Positions 52,141 to 61,210 of a DNA stretch of 64,000 nucleotides are shown in pieces. A program made the position numbers and the translations under genes. Under the pieces are notes generated by a model. It saw nothing but the letters and a program-made list of their open reading frames with translations. It made no database searches and was not told the DNA's origin. Within the stretch, counting starts at the first letter, position 1, and the number at the start of each line of letters is the position of its first letter. This DNA is from Nitrospirota bacterium (lineage in GTDB: Bacteria > Nitrospirota > Thermodesulfovibrionia > Thermodesulfovibrionales > UBA1546): contig JACPZK010000006.1 of the NCBI GenBank assembly GCA_016195565.1, positions 218,900-282,899 on the forward strand, read 5' to 3'.

Positions 52141-53139
52141 TCATTTTTTAGGTCTAAATATCCTCATATTGCGCAACTTTTTAATTAGGGCAACTATGAT
52201 TAAAATCTCTTTTATTGGTGGTTTTTTGTCGTCATCATCGGGGTTGTCAATCTCATCTTCAATGGTTTTAAGAAGCTCTTTTAATCCCTCATCTTTAGGA
52301 AATTTCTTGAGACCCTCTGAAACAATATCCCTCGCATCATTAAGCCAGCCCTGTTCAAAATAAACAGCGCCGAGATTACAGTATAAGGCAGGATCATCTT
52401 TAGGAAATTTTCTGATTCCCTCCTTTGCTATTTTAATGGCATCATCCTTTAACCCCATGTCGTAATAGGACCAGTATAGTCCATTGTAATCATCAGAGCC
52501 AGCACATCCTTTGTTAAGCAGAGATTTAAAATGTCCTGATGCATCTTCAGGATAGCCCATTTGCAGATGGCAGTACCCAACCTGTGTGATGAATAAAGAC
52601 TCGTCAGGATATTGTTCTGCAATGTTTTGGTATACCGGGAGTGCATCTTCGTAAAGTCTCAATCCATAGAGGGCATTTGCCTTGCTGAAAAGTATCAACT
52701 TATCTCCCGGATCAAAAGCCAGCGCCTGCTCAAAATATTTCAAGGATACGGAGTAATCGCCTGATTGATGATAAACGTTTCCCATTGCAACCAAAAGGGA
52801 TGACGATTCCGGAAATCTCCCTAAACCCTTCTTTAACAGCTTAACTGCTTCATCGTAATGTCTTATTCCTGTAAGTGCCCTGCCTAAACCGAGATATTTT
52901 ATTTCACCCTGCATCTTCCATGACATTGACCTGTATAAGACAAATCCTTTTTCATATTCGCCTGCATCAAGAAGAAGCCATGCAAGCTGGCTCTTCAGAT
53001 AATCAATATATCCTTGAGACATATTGCAACTGTTGTTTTCTTTTGCCGGAACCAGTTCCTTTTTTGCCTTATAGAGCCTTGCCCTCAGTCTCTTAATCTC
53101 CTTATAAACCTCTGTATGCCTTGGGTCTTTTCTTGCCAT
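52141..53139 (-). CDS. TPR-repeat protein in accessory island
   Basis: 332 residues from ATG 53139, with AAGGAGGG 6 nt upstream; the frame from 53202 runs through the promoter. The N-terminal ~45 residues are a charged helix (HTEVYKEIKRLRARLYKAKK). Then seven or so TPRs follow (SLKYFEQALAFDPGDKLILF, CNLGAVYFEQGWLNDARDIV). The C-terminus has a hydrophobic piece (IKEILIIVALIKKL) and a basic end. It is probably a protein-binding scaffold. It follows the WYL gene and carries copy 2 of the 44-bp element upstream, so regulation by that WYL protein is plausible. Confidence 0.82.
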   Translation of the reverse strand: MARKDPRHTEVYKEIKRLRARLYKAKKELVPAKENNSCNMSQGYIDYLKSQLAWLLLDAGEYEKGFVLYRSMSWKMQGEIKYLGLGRALTGIRHYDEAVKLLKKGLGRFPESSSLLVAMGNVYHQSGDYSVSLKYFEQALAFDPGDKLILFSKANALYGLRLYEDALPVYQNIAEQYPDESLFITQVGYCHLQMGYPEDASGHFKSLLNKGCAGSDDYNGLYWSYYDMGLKDDAIKIAKEGIRKFPKDDPALYCNLGAVYFEQGWLNDARDIVSEGLKKFPKDEGLKELLKTIEDEIDNPDDDDKKPPIKEILIIVALIKKLRNMRIFRPKK

Positions 53140-53167
53140 AGATGCCCTCCTTTTTGGTAAGGTGTAT

Positions 53168-53211
53168 TTCATGCTTATATTGTAACAGCAGACCTCCCCC
53201 ATGGCATGTCC
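53168..53211 (-). promoter_or_regulatory. 44-bp shared upstream element, copy 2
   Basis: The minus strand reads GGACATGCCATGGGGGAGGTC, then TGCTGTTACAATATAAGCATG, including a -10-like TACAAT. It lies between the WYL regulator and the TPR gene and nearly equals 47948-47991. Confidence 0.6.
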
Positions 53212-53232
53212 TATGTTTTTGAGGTTAGCTTT

Positions 53233-54195
53233 TTAGTAGATTTTTGTGATTTTCTTTGCTTCTGCCTTGATTAATTCTCTGAGGCTTTTAGGCTTGATTA
53301 CTTCTACATCAGAACCGTGCTTCAAAATTTCCATCATTATTTCTGCATAGCTTGCAACCGGGAAGGTTAATTCAATTGAGCCGTCTTTCAGGACTTTTTC
53401 TTTTTGGTCTTTATCCCATATCTGGCCTCTAATCCATTTTGATTTTTGCGGAGAAAATCTAAGCGTTACCTGTTTTAGGGAACTGCCTTTATAAATCCCA
53501 AAACCGGAATTGAGATACTCTTTAATATCAAAGCCTTTTTGTACTGTGAATATCCTGTCCATAGCTTTAACACTGCTTATCCTTACCATATTAAAACTTC
53601 TGATTTCATTTCTTAAATGGCAATAGGCAATCAGATACCATGTTCCCATATAGTTAAGAAGGTGATAAGGGTCAACAGACCTTTCAATCCTCTCATCGCT
53701 TGCAGGAGAATAATAAGTAAAACTAAGGCGTTTCCTCTTTATGCAGCCATTCAGCACTGCCTTGAAAATTTCCTCCGGAGCCGGAGAATATTCTACCATC
53801 TGGAAGGACAGGGTATTTTCGAGTTCATCTTCTGCGAGGCTGTGCTTTTTCAGGATGCCTGTTATTTTATCTATGGCAGAAGAAAGCTCCTGCTTTATAA
53901 AATCTCCGCCAATTCCCTGAAGCATCTTTTTTGCTATCAGGAGTGAGGACAATTCCTCAGAGGAAAGATAAATCATGGGCAGGGAGAAAGTTTCATCCCG
54001 ATAATAATAGCCCTTTCTGCTCTGGTCGTATAACAGCGGGCATCTAAGCCTGTCCCGCATGAATTCAATATCCCTTTGGGCGGTCTTAGGCGATATTTCA
54101 AATTCTTTTGAAAGCGCTGTGGTGTTCGGGTATCTCTTTGATCTAACCTTATGGTCAAACCAGAGAAATCGCTCATAGATGTTCTTGGCGCTCAT
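53233..54195 (-). CDS. WYL-domain HTH transcriptional regulator
   Basis: 320 residues from ATG 54195 (MSAKNIYERFLWFDHKV). The N-terminal DeoR-type winged helix (TTALSKEFEISPKTAQRDIE) is followed by a WYL domain (SFTYYSPASDE, VDPYHLLNYMGTWYLIAYCH, EIRSFNMVRI) and the C-terminal WCX region (VTLRFSPQKSKWIRGQIW). WYL domains bind nucleic acid or nucleotide ligands, and many such regulators control defence genes. Its neighbours and the duplicated upstream element suggest a local regulon. Confidence 0.9.
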   Translation of the reverse strand: MSAKNIYERFLWFDHKVRSKRYPNTTALSKEFEISPKTAQRDIEFMRDRLRCPLLYDQSRKGYYYRDETFSLPMIYLSSEELSSLLIAKKMLQGIGGDFIKQELSSAIDKITGILKKHSLAEDELENTLSFQMVEYSPAPEEIFKAVLNGCIKRKRLSFTYYSPASDERIERSVDPYHLLNYMGTWYLIAYCHLRNEIRSFNMVRISSVKAMDRIFTVQKGFDIKEYLNSGFGIYKGSSLKQVTLRFSPQKSKWIRGQIWDKDQKEKVLKDGSIELTFPVASYAEIMMEILKHGSDVEVIKPKSLRELIKAEAKKITKIY

Positions 54196-54346
54196 GTGAA
54201 ACAAGTATAGCAAATTTCCATTCTGAATTGCTCCGTCAAAAATCTATAGGGAAAAGACATAATAGTCTCTTGCAGAAAGGATAAAATTTGAAAATACTTT
54301 GTCAAAAGATTATGCTACTTTATAGTTTTAAATAGGAGGTTTCACC

Positions 54347-55279
54347 ATTAAACTCTATATCCTAAAACGCCTTTTTGTCTTAGTCCTTCTCCTATTCGGC
54401 ATTACGCTTCTTACGTTTTCCCTTACAAAAGCGCTTCCCGGAGACCCTGTTCAGAGCATGGTGGGTGAGAGGGCGCAGCCTGAGGTAATAGAAAAGATAA
54501 GAAAAGAACTCGGGGCTGATAAAGACGTCTTCAGCCAGTATGCAGGATACATAAAACTTTTACTCCAAGGCGAGATGGGAAGGTCCTATTACACAAACAG
54601 AAAAGTCCTTGACGACATACTTATAAAATTCCCCAACACTATGAAACTCGCATTCGGAGCAATGGTCATTGCAGTCCCGATAGGAATCCTATTAGGTTTT
54701 ATTGCCGCATATAAAAAAGATACGCCTGTTGACAGAATTATATCATCACTCTCCATAATGGGATTAAGCCTTCCTGTATTCTGGAGCGGTCTTCTCATAA
54801 TGCTCTTTCTCAGCCTTAAACTGAGACTTTTCCCTCCGTCAGGCACAGGAGACTTGCGATTTCTCGTTATGCCTGCACTCACACTGTCCCTTCCTGCCAT
54901 TGCAATGCTCGCAAGAGTTACACGGACTTCTGTGATAGAAATAACCGGGATGCCTTTTATAGGCACGGCAAGGGCAAAAGGCCTGAGCGTCTTTAAAATT
55001 AATGCCATACACATATTCAGAAATATTCTCATCCCTTTGGTCACTGTAATCGGGCTTGATATCGCAAGTTATTTAAACGGCGCCGTGCTTACGGAAACGA
55101 TTTTCGGCTGGGACGGCATCGGAAGATTTACGATGGACGGGATAATAAAGAGGGACTATCCTGTGATCATGGGGTGCATAATCATAGGCACTGTTGTCTT
55201 TGTTCTTATCAACATTATAGTTGACATCCTGTACCACTATCTTGATCCAAGGGTAAGGCTCTATGCATCTGACAGGTAA
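54347..55279 (+). CDS. dppB: DppB/OppB-type ABC permease with apparent ATT start
   Basis: 310 residues if started at ATT 54347, which follows AGGAGG (54334-54339) by 7 nt. The reading KLYILKRLFVLVLLLFGITL, then KALPGDPV, is the canonical DppB first membrane segment. The stop TAA at 54329 lies upstream, and no ATG, GTG or TTG occurs in frame before ATG 54458, which would delete that segment. The EAA loop is in RTSVIEITGMPFIGTARAKG. It pairs with dppC to import peptides or related ligands. No ATPase gene follows. Confidence 0.88.
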   Translation: MKLYILKRLFVLVLLLFGITLLTFSLTKALPGDPVQSMVGERAQPEVIEKIRKELGADKDVFSQYAGYIKLLLQGEMGRSYYTNRKVLDDILIKFPNTMKLAFGAMVIAVPIGILLGFIAAYKKDTPVDRIISSLSIMGLSLPVFWSGLLIMLFLSLKLRLFPPSGTGDLRFLVMPALTLSLPAIAMLARVTRTSVIEITGMPFIGTARAKGLSVFKINAIHIFRNILIPLVTVIGLDIASYLNGAVLTETIFGWDGIGRFTMDGIIKRDYPVIMGCIIIGTVVFVLINIIVDILYHYLDPRVRLYASDR

Positions 55280-56066
55280 AATAGCCGGCTCTGTAATAAT
55301 TATAATATCCATCCTTGCGGTATTTTCCTCTGTTCTTTCACCTTATGACCCTGAAAAAATTGACCTTGACTCCATAAAAGAACCGCCGGGCATCAAACAT
55401 CCCTTCGGCACTGACAACAAAGGAAGGGATATTCTTTCAAGGGTGCTTTACGGCGGAAGAATATCCGTAAGCATTGCCGTGATAGCGGCATCCATCTCCA
55501 TGTTCATCGGGCTTGTTATGGGACTCTGCTCAGGCTATCTCGGCGGCAAGATTGATACGGCAATCATGGCAATTGTAGACCTCATCCTTGCATTCCCCTC
55601 TCTGCTGCTTGCAATAGGAGTATCCATAATATTTCCGGCAGGCGTATATACTGTAATGATAGCAATAGCATTTGTGGGGTGGGCGTCATTTGCCCGGCTG
55701 ATACGTGGACACGTCTTAACCTTGAAAGAGGAAGCATACATAGAAGCCGCTGAAGCCATAGGATGCAGCAGATTCAGGATACTATTTGTGCATCTGATGC
55801 CTCAGTGCCTTCCTATCGGACTTGTTATGGCCGGCATCAAACTCGGAGGCTATGTCCTGACAGAAGCGTCACTCAGTTTTTTAGGGCTTGGCGCCCAGCC
55901 TCCAATGCCGACATGGGGCTCTATGGTAAGCATGAACAGGGCCTATATTGCGTCGGAGCCGTGGATGGTTTTATTCCCGGGGATGGCAATAGCCGTTACA
56001 GCGCTGTGCTTTAATGTTTTAGGCGATGCCCTTAGAGATAAATACGGTTTAAAAGTAAAAATGTAA
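55263..56066 (+). CDS. dppC: DppC/OppC-type ABC permease
   Basis: 267 residues, overlapping dppB by 17 bp. HPFGTDNKGRDILSRVLYGG is the DppC signature, and EEAYIEAAEAIGCSRFRILF the EAA loop that contacts the ATPase. About six membrane segments are visible. It converges with the DksA-type gene after 5 bp, so the transporter operon ends here without dppD/F. Confidence 0.93.
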   Translation: MHLTGKIAGSVIIIISILAVFSSVLSPYDPEKIDLDSIKEPPGIKHPFGTDNKGRDILSRVLYGGRISVSIAVIAASISMFIGLVMGLCSGYLGGKIDTAIMAIVDLILAFPSLLLAIGVSIIFPAGVYTVMIAIAFVGWASFARLIRGHVLTLKEEAYIEAAEAIGCSRFRILFVHLMPQCLPIGLVMAGIKLGGYVLTEASLSFLGLGAQPPMPTWGSMVSMNRAYIASEPWMVLFPGMAIAVTALCFNVLGDALRDKYGLKVKM

Positions 56067-56071
56067 GGAGA

Positions 56072-56632
56072 TTACGACTCCCGTATCCTCTCTTCTTCTT
56101 CCTGCTGGGTCTTGCATTCCATACAGAGCGTCGTTACAGGCCTGGCATCAAGTCTTTTGATGTTTATCTCCATGCCGCAGTCATCGCATATTCCAAATGT
56201 ACCGTTATCTATTCTGTCCAGCGCTTCGTCAATTTTCTTGATCAGTTTCTGTTCCCTGCTTCTGAGCCTGAGCATAAAATTCCTGTCTGTTTCTGCTGTG
56301 GCCTGGTCACCCATGTCAGGGAATACAGTCTGTCCCGGCAGGGCATTTAAAGCCTCTTTAGCCTCTGCGAGCAATAACTCTCTCTGCCTCAATATTTTTT
56401 TTCTTATTTCGTGAAGTTTCTTTACCCTGAAAATGTCCCTGAGAGTAGGTTTCTTAGCCTTTTCCTTCTGTGCAGCGGCTTTTACCGCCTTTGATTTTAC
56501 CCATGTCTTTGGGGCTGCAGGTTTCTTACTTTTCTGCTGCCTCTTTGAAGGTTTTGAGGAACGGGCTGATTTATTTTTCCCCGCCTTTTTAACTGTCGCT
56601 GAAGTCTTAGTCTTTTTCTTTTTTGTCATCAT
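56072..56632 (-). CDS. DksA/TraR-family zinc-finger protein with Lys-rich extension
   Basis: 186 residues. The C-terminal ~110 match DksA: a coiled-coil part (KKLHEIRKKILRQRELLLAE), then the zinc finger CDDCGMEINIKRL...CMECK with four Cys. The N-terminal ~65 residues are almost only Lys, Ala, Ser and Thr, resembling histone-like tails. AGGAG precedes ATG 56632. DksA proteins act with ppGpp on RNA polymerase. The basic extension may add DNA or RNA binding (inference). Confidence 0.88.
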   Translation of the reverse strand: MMTKKKKTKTSATVKKAGKNKSARSSKPSKRQQKSKKPAAPKTWVKSKAVKAAAQKEKAKKPTLRDIFRVKKLHEIRKKILRQRELLLAEAKEALNALPGQTVFPDMGDQATAETDRNFMLRLRSREQKLIKKIDEALDRIDNGTFGICDDCGMEINIKRLDARPVTTLCMECKTQQEEEERIRES

Positions 56633-56877
56633 TAACTCCTGAAAGAATTTTTTTAACCTAACAGAAACAGTGCTGCTTAGTCAAGATGTATTCCAAGACA
56701 AGGAAATATTTTGTAAAGTATTGCTGCTATAAGTTATAATTCTACTAAAGACTATGGCGCCTGGGGAATATGCCGACAATAAGCGCTGAAAAAGAAGTTT
56801 CTGTTGAACCTGCTGCAATAAGGGCATAGGCAGAAGGCAGGAGAATTTTATAGCGAAGGAGAATAGAGATAAGGTCT

Positions 56878-58188
56878 ATGGAAAAGGTTAAGAAAAAAAT
56901 CCTGATACTCGCAGGTGATACAGAGAGAAAGTTGATAAAGGACCTCCTTAAAGAAGACTACACCACCATCACCCTTGAAGGAATAAAGGCTATTGATAAG
57001 ATCAGGGAGGATAGGCCAGACATAATTCTATTAGGCTGTGGCATTAATAATTTAGACCCTGAAGAGCTCCCTATGGCAGTATTAAAGGGCAATGAAGAGA
57101 TGGAGAGGATACCTGTAGTTTTGATTTATTCTGAAGATGACGAAAGGCTTCCTTACAATAAGTTGGGCGCATCCTTTGTAAAGAGACCAATAGATAAAGA
57201 GAACCTCCTTAGTGCAATTTACAGGGCAAGTCCCATTTCCTTCGAGCCAAAAGAGGAGAAAAAAAGGATACTCATCGTAGACGATAATGAGGCTACCCGA
57301 AAGGAGATCAGAGGGGTTGTGGAAAATCTTGACTATTCAACCCTGGAGGCAAGAAGTGGTTCAGAAGCACTAAACATAGTAAATAAGGAAATGCCAGACC
57401 TTATTATTCTCGACATAATATTACCAGACTTTGACGGCTTCAAAATCCTTCGTCAGTTAAAGAGAAATTTAAGGACAAAACATATCCCTGTTATCCTGCT
57501 TTCAGCCATCGAAAAGCCAGAGGAGAAGGCTAAGGGGCTCATCCTCGGCGCCTCTGATTTTATAACCAAGCCCTTCTCCCCTCTGGAATTTAGCGCAAGG
57601 GTAGAGATGCTCTTAGAACGAACAGAGGAGGGATATGGCGCCAGCCCAAACACAAGGCTCCCCGGTAATATCTCCATAGAAAAGGCGATAACAGGAAGGA
57701 TAAGGATGAAGCGTCCCTTTGCAGTATGTTACTGTGACCTCGATAATTTTAAGGTATACAATGATGCCTATGGATTCTTTAAAGGAGACAAGGTTATAAC
57801 GTTGACGGCACAGATCATTATGGAAACGATAAAGGAACTCGGAAACAATGATGACTTCATTGGCCATATCGGAGGAGATGACTTTATCCTGATAACAACA
57901 CCTGATAAGGTTGATGCACTCTCTGCCAGGATAGTGGAGATCTTTGACAAAATCATTCCCTTCTATTACGACAAAGAGGCAAGGGCGAAGGGTTATATAG
58001 AAGGGTTGGACCGGCAAGGAAGGCAAAACAGATTCCCTATTATTTCCATATCCATTGCGGTTGTAGATAATATGAACAGGAATATAGGACATATTGGAGA
58101 GGTCTCTGACATAGCTGCTAAACTGAAGAAATTGGCCAAGATGACCCATGGGAGTGTGATCATAAAAGATAGGAGAAAAGACTCATGA
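56878..58188 (+). CDS. Double-receiver GGDEF-type response regulator
   Basis: 436 residues. The first receiver (~5-115) lacks the phospho-acceptor: RPDIILLGCGINN has no Asp at the usual site. The second receiver (~124-240) is intact (ILIVDDNEATR, LIILDIILPDFDG, FITKPFSP). The GGDEF domain (~255-430) has IGGDDFIL instead of GG(D/E)EF, with CDLDNFKVYNDAYGF before it. That single change may leave activity, or may mark a c-di-GMP/GTP-binding sensor. The layout recalls PleD, where the first receiver only mediates dimerisation. Confidence 0.88.
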   Translation: MEKVKKKILILAGDTERKLIKDLLKEDYTTITLEGIKAIDKIREDRPDIILLGCGINNLDPEELPMAVLKGNEEMERIPVVLIYSEDDERLPYNKLGASFVKRPIDKENLLSAIYRASPISFEPKEEKKRILIVDDNEATRKEIRGVVENLDYSTLEARSGSEALNIVNKEMPDLIILDIILPDFDGFKILRQLKRNLRTKHIPVILLSAIEKPEEKAKGLILGASDFITKPFSPLEFSARVEMLLERTEEGYGASPNTRLPGNISIEKAITGRIRMKRPFAVCYCDLDNFKVYNDAYGFFKGDKVITLTAQIIMETIKELGNNDDFIGHIGGDDFILITTPDKVDALSARIVEIFDKIIPFYYDKEARAKGYIEGLDRQGRQNRFPIISISIAVVDNMNRNIGHIGEVSDIAAKLKKLAKMTHGSVIIKDRRKDS

Positions 58189-58321
58189 TTATATGCTGCA
58201 CTGTCAGACCTGAAACGAATCTCCATTACCCCTTTTCAACACATTCCATACTCTTGAGTAAGCTAACAAGAAAAGTTGCTTCTTTGGTTTGTAGTAATTT
58301 TGTATACACAGGAGGCTTATA

Positions 58322-59890
58322 ATGGCACAGGAAACAAAGAAAAAACCGATGCTGGGTGAGGTCTTGATCGAACACGGCATCATTACCGCAAGCATGCTCA
58401 AAAACGCGCTTAAGAAGCAGTCGCAGGTAGGAGGCAAGATCGGATCGATTCTTGTCGAGATGGGATATATATCGATTGACACGCTGCTCGAGTTCCTGAG
58501 CCAGCACTTCGACATTCCCGCCACAAATCTGATCAAGATTGATATTCCCGCTGATGTGCTTCGCGCGTTGCCTCTGGACAAAATCAAGGCTTACAAGGTC
58601 CTGCCTCTCAAGGTGGATGATCAGTACACGCTGGCCATGGTTAATCCGAATGACTTCATGGCACTGAGTGAGATCCAGTTCATTCTCGGCAGGGGAGTGA
58701 AGCCGGTCGTCGTTGCGTCGTTGCAGATCGAAGCGGCGCTGAAAAACCTCCAACCCGGAACGATCAAGGCGTTGAAGGGTAGCGACATCGAGAAACAGAC
58801 GGCGATATTAGCTCAGCAAGCCGCCCCCGACATCAGACCTCTCCTGAAGTTGCTCTCCGAAGCCAACGCCACGGACATGCAGCTCACCGCGGGGGTTCCT
58901 CCCGCCATGAAGATGCGGACCGAGCTCCACAGGCTCAACATGCAGGCTCTGACCCCCGGTCAGATGACTGCGCTTGCGAATGGGATCATGCCCGAAGAGC
59001 AGCGGGCCAGGTTCCAGACGTCCAACGACCTCGACTTCGCGATCACGGACCTGGACTACGGCCGGTTCCGGGTCAACATCTATCGGCAGCGGGGATCGGT
59101 TTCAATGACGCTGCGCCACATCCCTGATAAACTTTCATCTATCAATGACCTGGGTCTTCCAGAAGACCTGGAGGGCTACGCCCTGAAGTCGCAGGGACTC
59201 ATTCTGATCACAGGCCCGGCGGGCCACGGGAAGTCCACCACGATGGCTGCCATGGTCGACCTGATCAACAAAAAGAGGAAGTGCAACATCGTGAGCTTGG
59301 AGGATCCGATCGAGTATCTCCACGTCCACAAGAACAGCAACGTCAACCAGCGTGAGATTGGCCTCGATACCGAGTCGTTCTACGAGGGACTGAAGCGCGT
59401 CTTCAGGCAGGGCCCGGATGTGATCGTCGTCGGCGAGATGCGCGACCCGGATAGCTTCATGATCGCGCTGCAGGCCGCGGAAACCGGGCACTTAGTGTTG
59501 AGCACTATGCACGCGAGGAACTCGACGTCCACCGTTGAACGCGTCGTCGACATGTTCCCATCTCACCAACAGGCGCAGGCAAGGAACCAGTTGGCGGACT
59601 CACTGCTTCTCGTCCTTGCACAGAGGCTTGTCCTGAAAAAGGACAAATCAGGGCCTATACTTGCATATGAAAGGCTCATTAATACCTACAAGATAAAGAA
59701 CTTCATCAGAGACAGCAAGACCCACCAGATTCGCACCCAGATGCAGATACCCGGGGAAGACTACTCCTCAATTGATGTCAGCCTGGCGCGGCTGTGCCTT
59801 GACGGAAAAATAACAGCCGAAGAAGGCGCCAAACATGCTGACAACCTCTCTTTCTACCAGGAAATGATAAAGGGCAAAGGGACCAAGTGA
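58322..59890 (+). CDS. PilT/PilB-family ATPase with MshEN-type N-terminal domain
   Basis: 522 residues, with AGGAGG before ATG 58322. The N-terminal ~150 match the MshEN domain of type II secretion and pilus ATPases (LGEVLIEHGIITASMLKNAL, VLPLKVDDQYTLAMVNPND), a known c-di-GMP-binding module in some relatives. The C-terminal part is PilT-like: Walker A GPAGHGKSTT (~298), Asp box EDPIEY, Walker B VIVVGEMRD (~370), His box GHLVLSTMHA. GC content is clearly higher between ~58.7 and 59.64 kb, returning abruptly to background codons near 59640. It probably drives a type IV pilus-like machine encoded elsewhere. Confidence 0.88.
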   Translation: MAQETKKKPMLGEVLIEHGIITASMLKNALKKQSQVGGKIGSILVEMGYISIDTLLEFLSQHFDIPATNLIKIDIPADVLRALPLDKIKAYKVLPLKVDDQYTLAMVNPNDFMALSEIQFILGRGVKPVVVASLQIEAALKNLQPGTIKALKGSDIEKQTAILAQQAAPDIRPLLKLLSEANATDMQLTAGVPPAMKMRTELHRLNMQALTPGQMTALANGIMPEEQRARFQTSNDLDFAITDLDYGRFRVNIYRQRGSVSMTLRHIPDKLSSINDLGLPEDLEGYALKSQGLILITGPAGHGKSTTMAAMVDLINKKRKCNIVSLEDPIEYLHVHKNSNVNQREIGLDTESFYEGLKRVFRQGPDVIVVGEMRDPDSFMIALQAAETGHLVLSTMHARNSTSTVERVVDMFPSHQQAQARNQLADSLLLVLAQRLVLKKDKSGPILAYERLINTYKIKNFIRDSKTHQIRTQMQIPGEDYSSIDVSLARLCLDGKITAEEGAKHADNLSFYQEMIKGKGTK

Positions 59891-60025
59891 AAAACAACAA
59901 CACGGTCTTACACTGTTTTATTTCTAGATTTTATTCGGGACACTGATTTTAATTTTATTGGTCTTCAGGCCTAATCCTCAGACATAGTTGTTGACAAAAA
60001 AAGAAGTATATAAAACAATAGTGAT

Positions 60026-61054
60026 ATGACAAAAGAGATATTTCCCGAAGGCCAGGTAATATTCAAGAATAAGTCTTATACGGATGAGTTTTTTAGCATT
60101 ACCATGGATGAGATAGACAAGGCAGGAGAATCATTCATGGGAATACTCAAGGCTGATGAACCGGACGCCGCCTATTTCCTGTTTTTCCTTAAGGGAGACG
60201 CTTATGCGGCAGGCTGCATCAAAAACGACAAGCCCATGCCGATAAGCATAAAGGATTTCATGCAGCGTATTTCAACAGAGACATCCGAGAGAACCCTCTC
60301 CCTGCATAAAACAGACCCTGTGCTGTTTAAGGGAATGCTCGTATTCCTTCAGAGAGATCCTTCCACAAAAGTAACAACAGATATGATTAATCTTGACAGC
60401 TTCCTTAACCAGATTAAGAGCGAACAGGCAGCAGCCTTTGTCATCCTGAAAAGAAATAATACTTATAACTTCTTTTATTTTCATTCCGGCGAACCGGAAA
60501 TGGCGCATTTTGCAGACGCATCACATGCAGGAATAACAGACAGCCCTATCGCAGAGCAGATGCTCCTTTACGCGTATCCTGCTGATAAAACACCTGTTGA
60601 GGTATTGGTCTACCGCGATATTAAAACCTCTGAAGCAAGCGATACTGCTGATGTAAAACAATTCCTGATAGCCGATGCTCTCATGCACGAATCCCGAAGC
60701 CTCGGGACAACGCAGGCGGATGTTGCCCCTCCTGCAGCAGAGGCAGAAAAAGAGGAAAAAGCATTAAGGGTAAGGATTGAGGTGACAGACGGGCCGCAAA
60801 AGGGCAATAAGTTTAATGTCCCGCTTCCATGTACAATAGGGAGAAGAGACGCAACTATCAGGATAAGAGATATGACTATCTCAAAAACACATGCATCTAT
60901 AGAGGTATCGGAAGGGAAAATAATTTTCAGAGACCTTGACAGCACAAATGGCAGTATTGTCAACGGGAAAGCAGTGAAAGAAATTGAATTGTCAAGCGGT
61001 TCTACTGTCCAGATGGGCAATACCACTTTGAAGATACATTTTGTAACAAGCTAA
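60026..61054 (+). CDS. FHA-domain protein
   Basis: 342 residues. The N-terminal ~215 form an unrecognised domain (GESFMGILKADEPDAAYFLF, FLNQIKSEQAAAFVILKRNN). A linker of Ala/Glu (~235-245) leads to a C-terminal FHA domain (PCTIGRRDATIRIRDMTISK, THASI, DLDSTNGSIVNGK) with the phosphothreonine-binding Arg, Ser/Thr-His and Asn residues. It should read a phosphorylated partner. No Ser/Thr kinase lies in the window. Confidence 0.87.
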   Translation: MTKEIFPEGQVIFKNKSYTDEFFSITMDEIDKAGESFMGILKADEPDAAYFLFFLKGDAYAAGCIKNDKPMPISIKDFMQRISTETSERTLSLHKTDPVLFKGMLVFLQRDPSTKVTTDMINLDSFLNQIKSEQAAAFVILKRNNTYNFFYFHSGEPEMAHFADASHAGITDSPIAEQMLLYAYPADKTPVEVLVYRDIKTSEASDTADVKQFLIADALMHESRSLGTTQADVAPPAAEAEKEEKALRVRIEVTDGPQKGNKFNVPLPCTIGRRDATIRIRDMTISKTHASIEVSEGKIIFRDLDSTNGSIVNGKAVKEIELSSGSTVQMGNTTLKIHFVTS

Positions 61055-61089
61055 CGCTGTGAGGTATCAAATATAAAACAGCCTTTATG

Positions 61090-61174
61090 CTGTCATTGCG
61101 AGGAATTCCCCGATATTATCGGGGGATGACGAAGCAATCTCAAAGGAAAGATTGCCACGCTTCGCTCGCAATGA
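61090..61174. repeat. CATTGCGAGG-type palindromic repeat
   Basis: CTGTCATTGCGAGGAATTCC opens and GCTTCGCTCGCAATGACAAG closes the unit, with CCCCGATATTATCGGGG and GAAGCAATCTC inside. It lies just upstream of hpt. Confidence 0.7.
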
Positions 61175-61210
61175 CAAGAAGGAAAAAAACATTAGCAGAA
61201 GGAGGGCATA

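Noticed and set aside
56769-56828. 19-codon frame MPTISAEKEVSVEPAAIRA before the GGDEF gene
   Set aside because: GGGGA lies upstream, but length and lack of any other support make it indistinguishable from chance.
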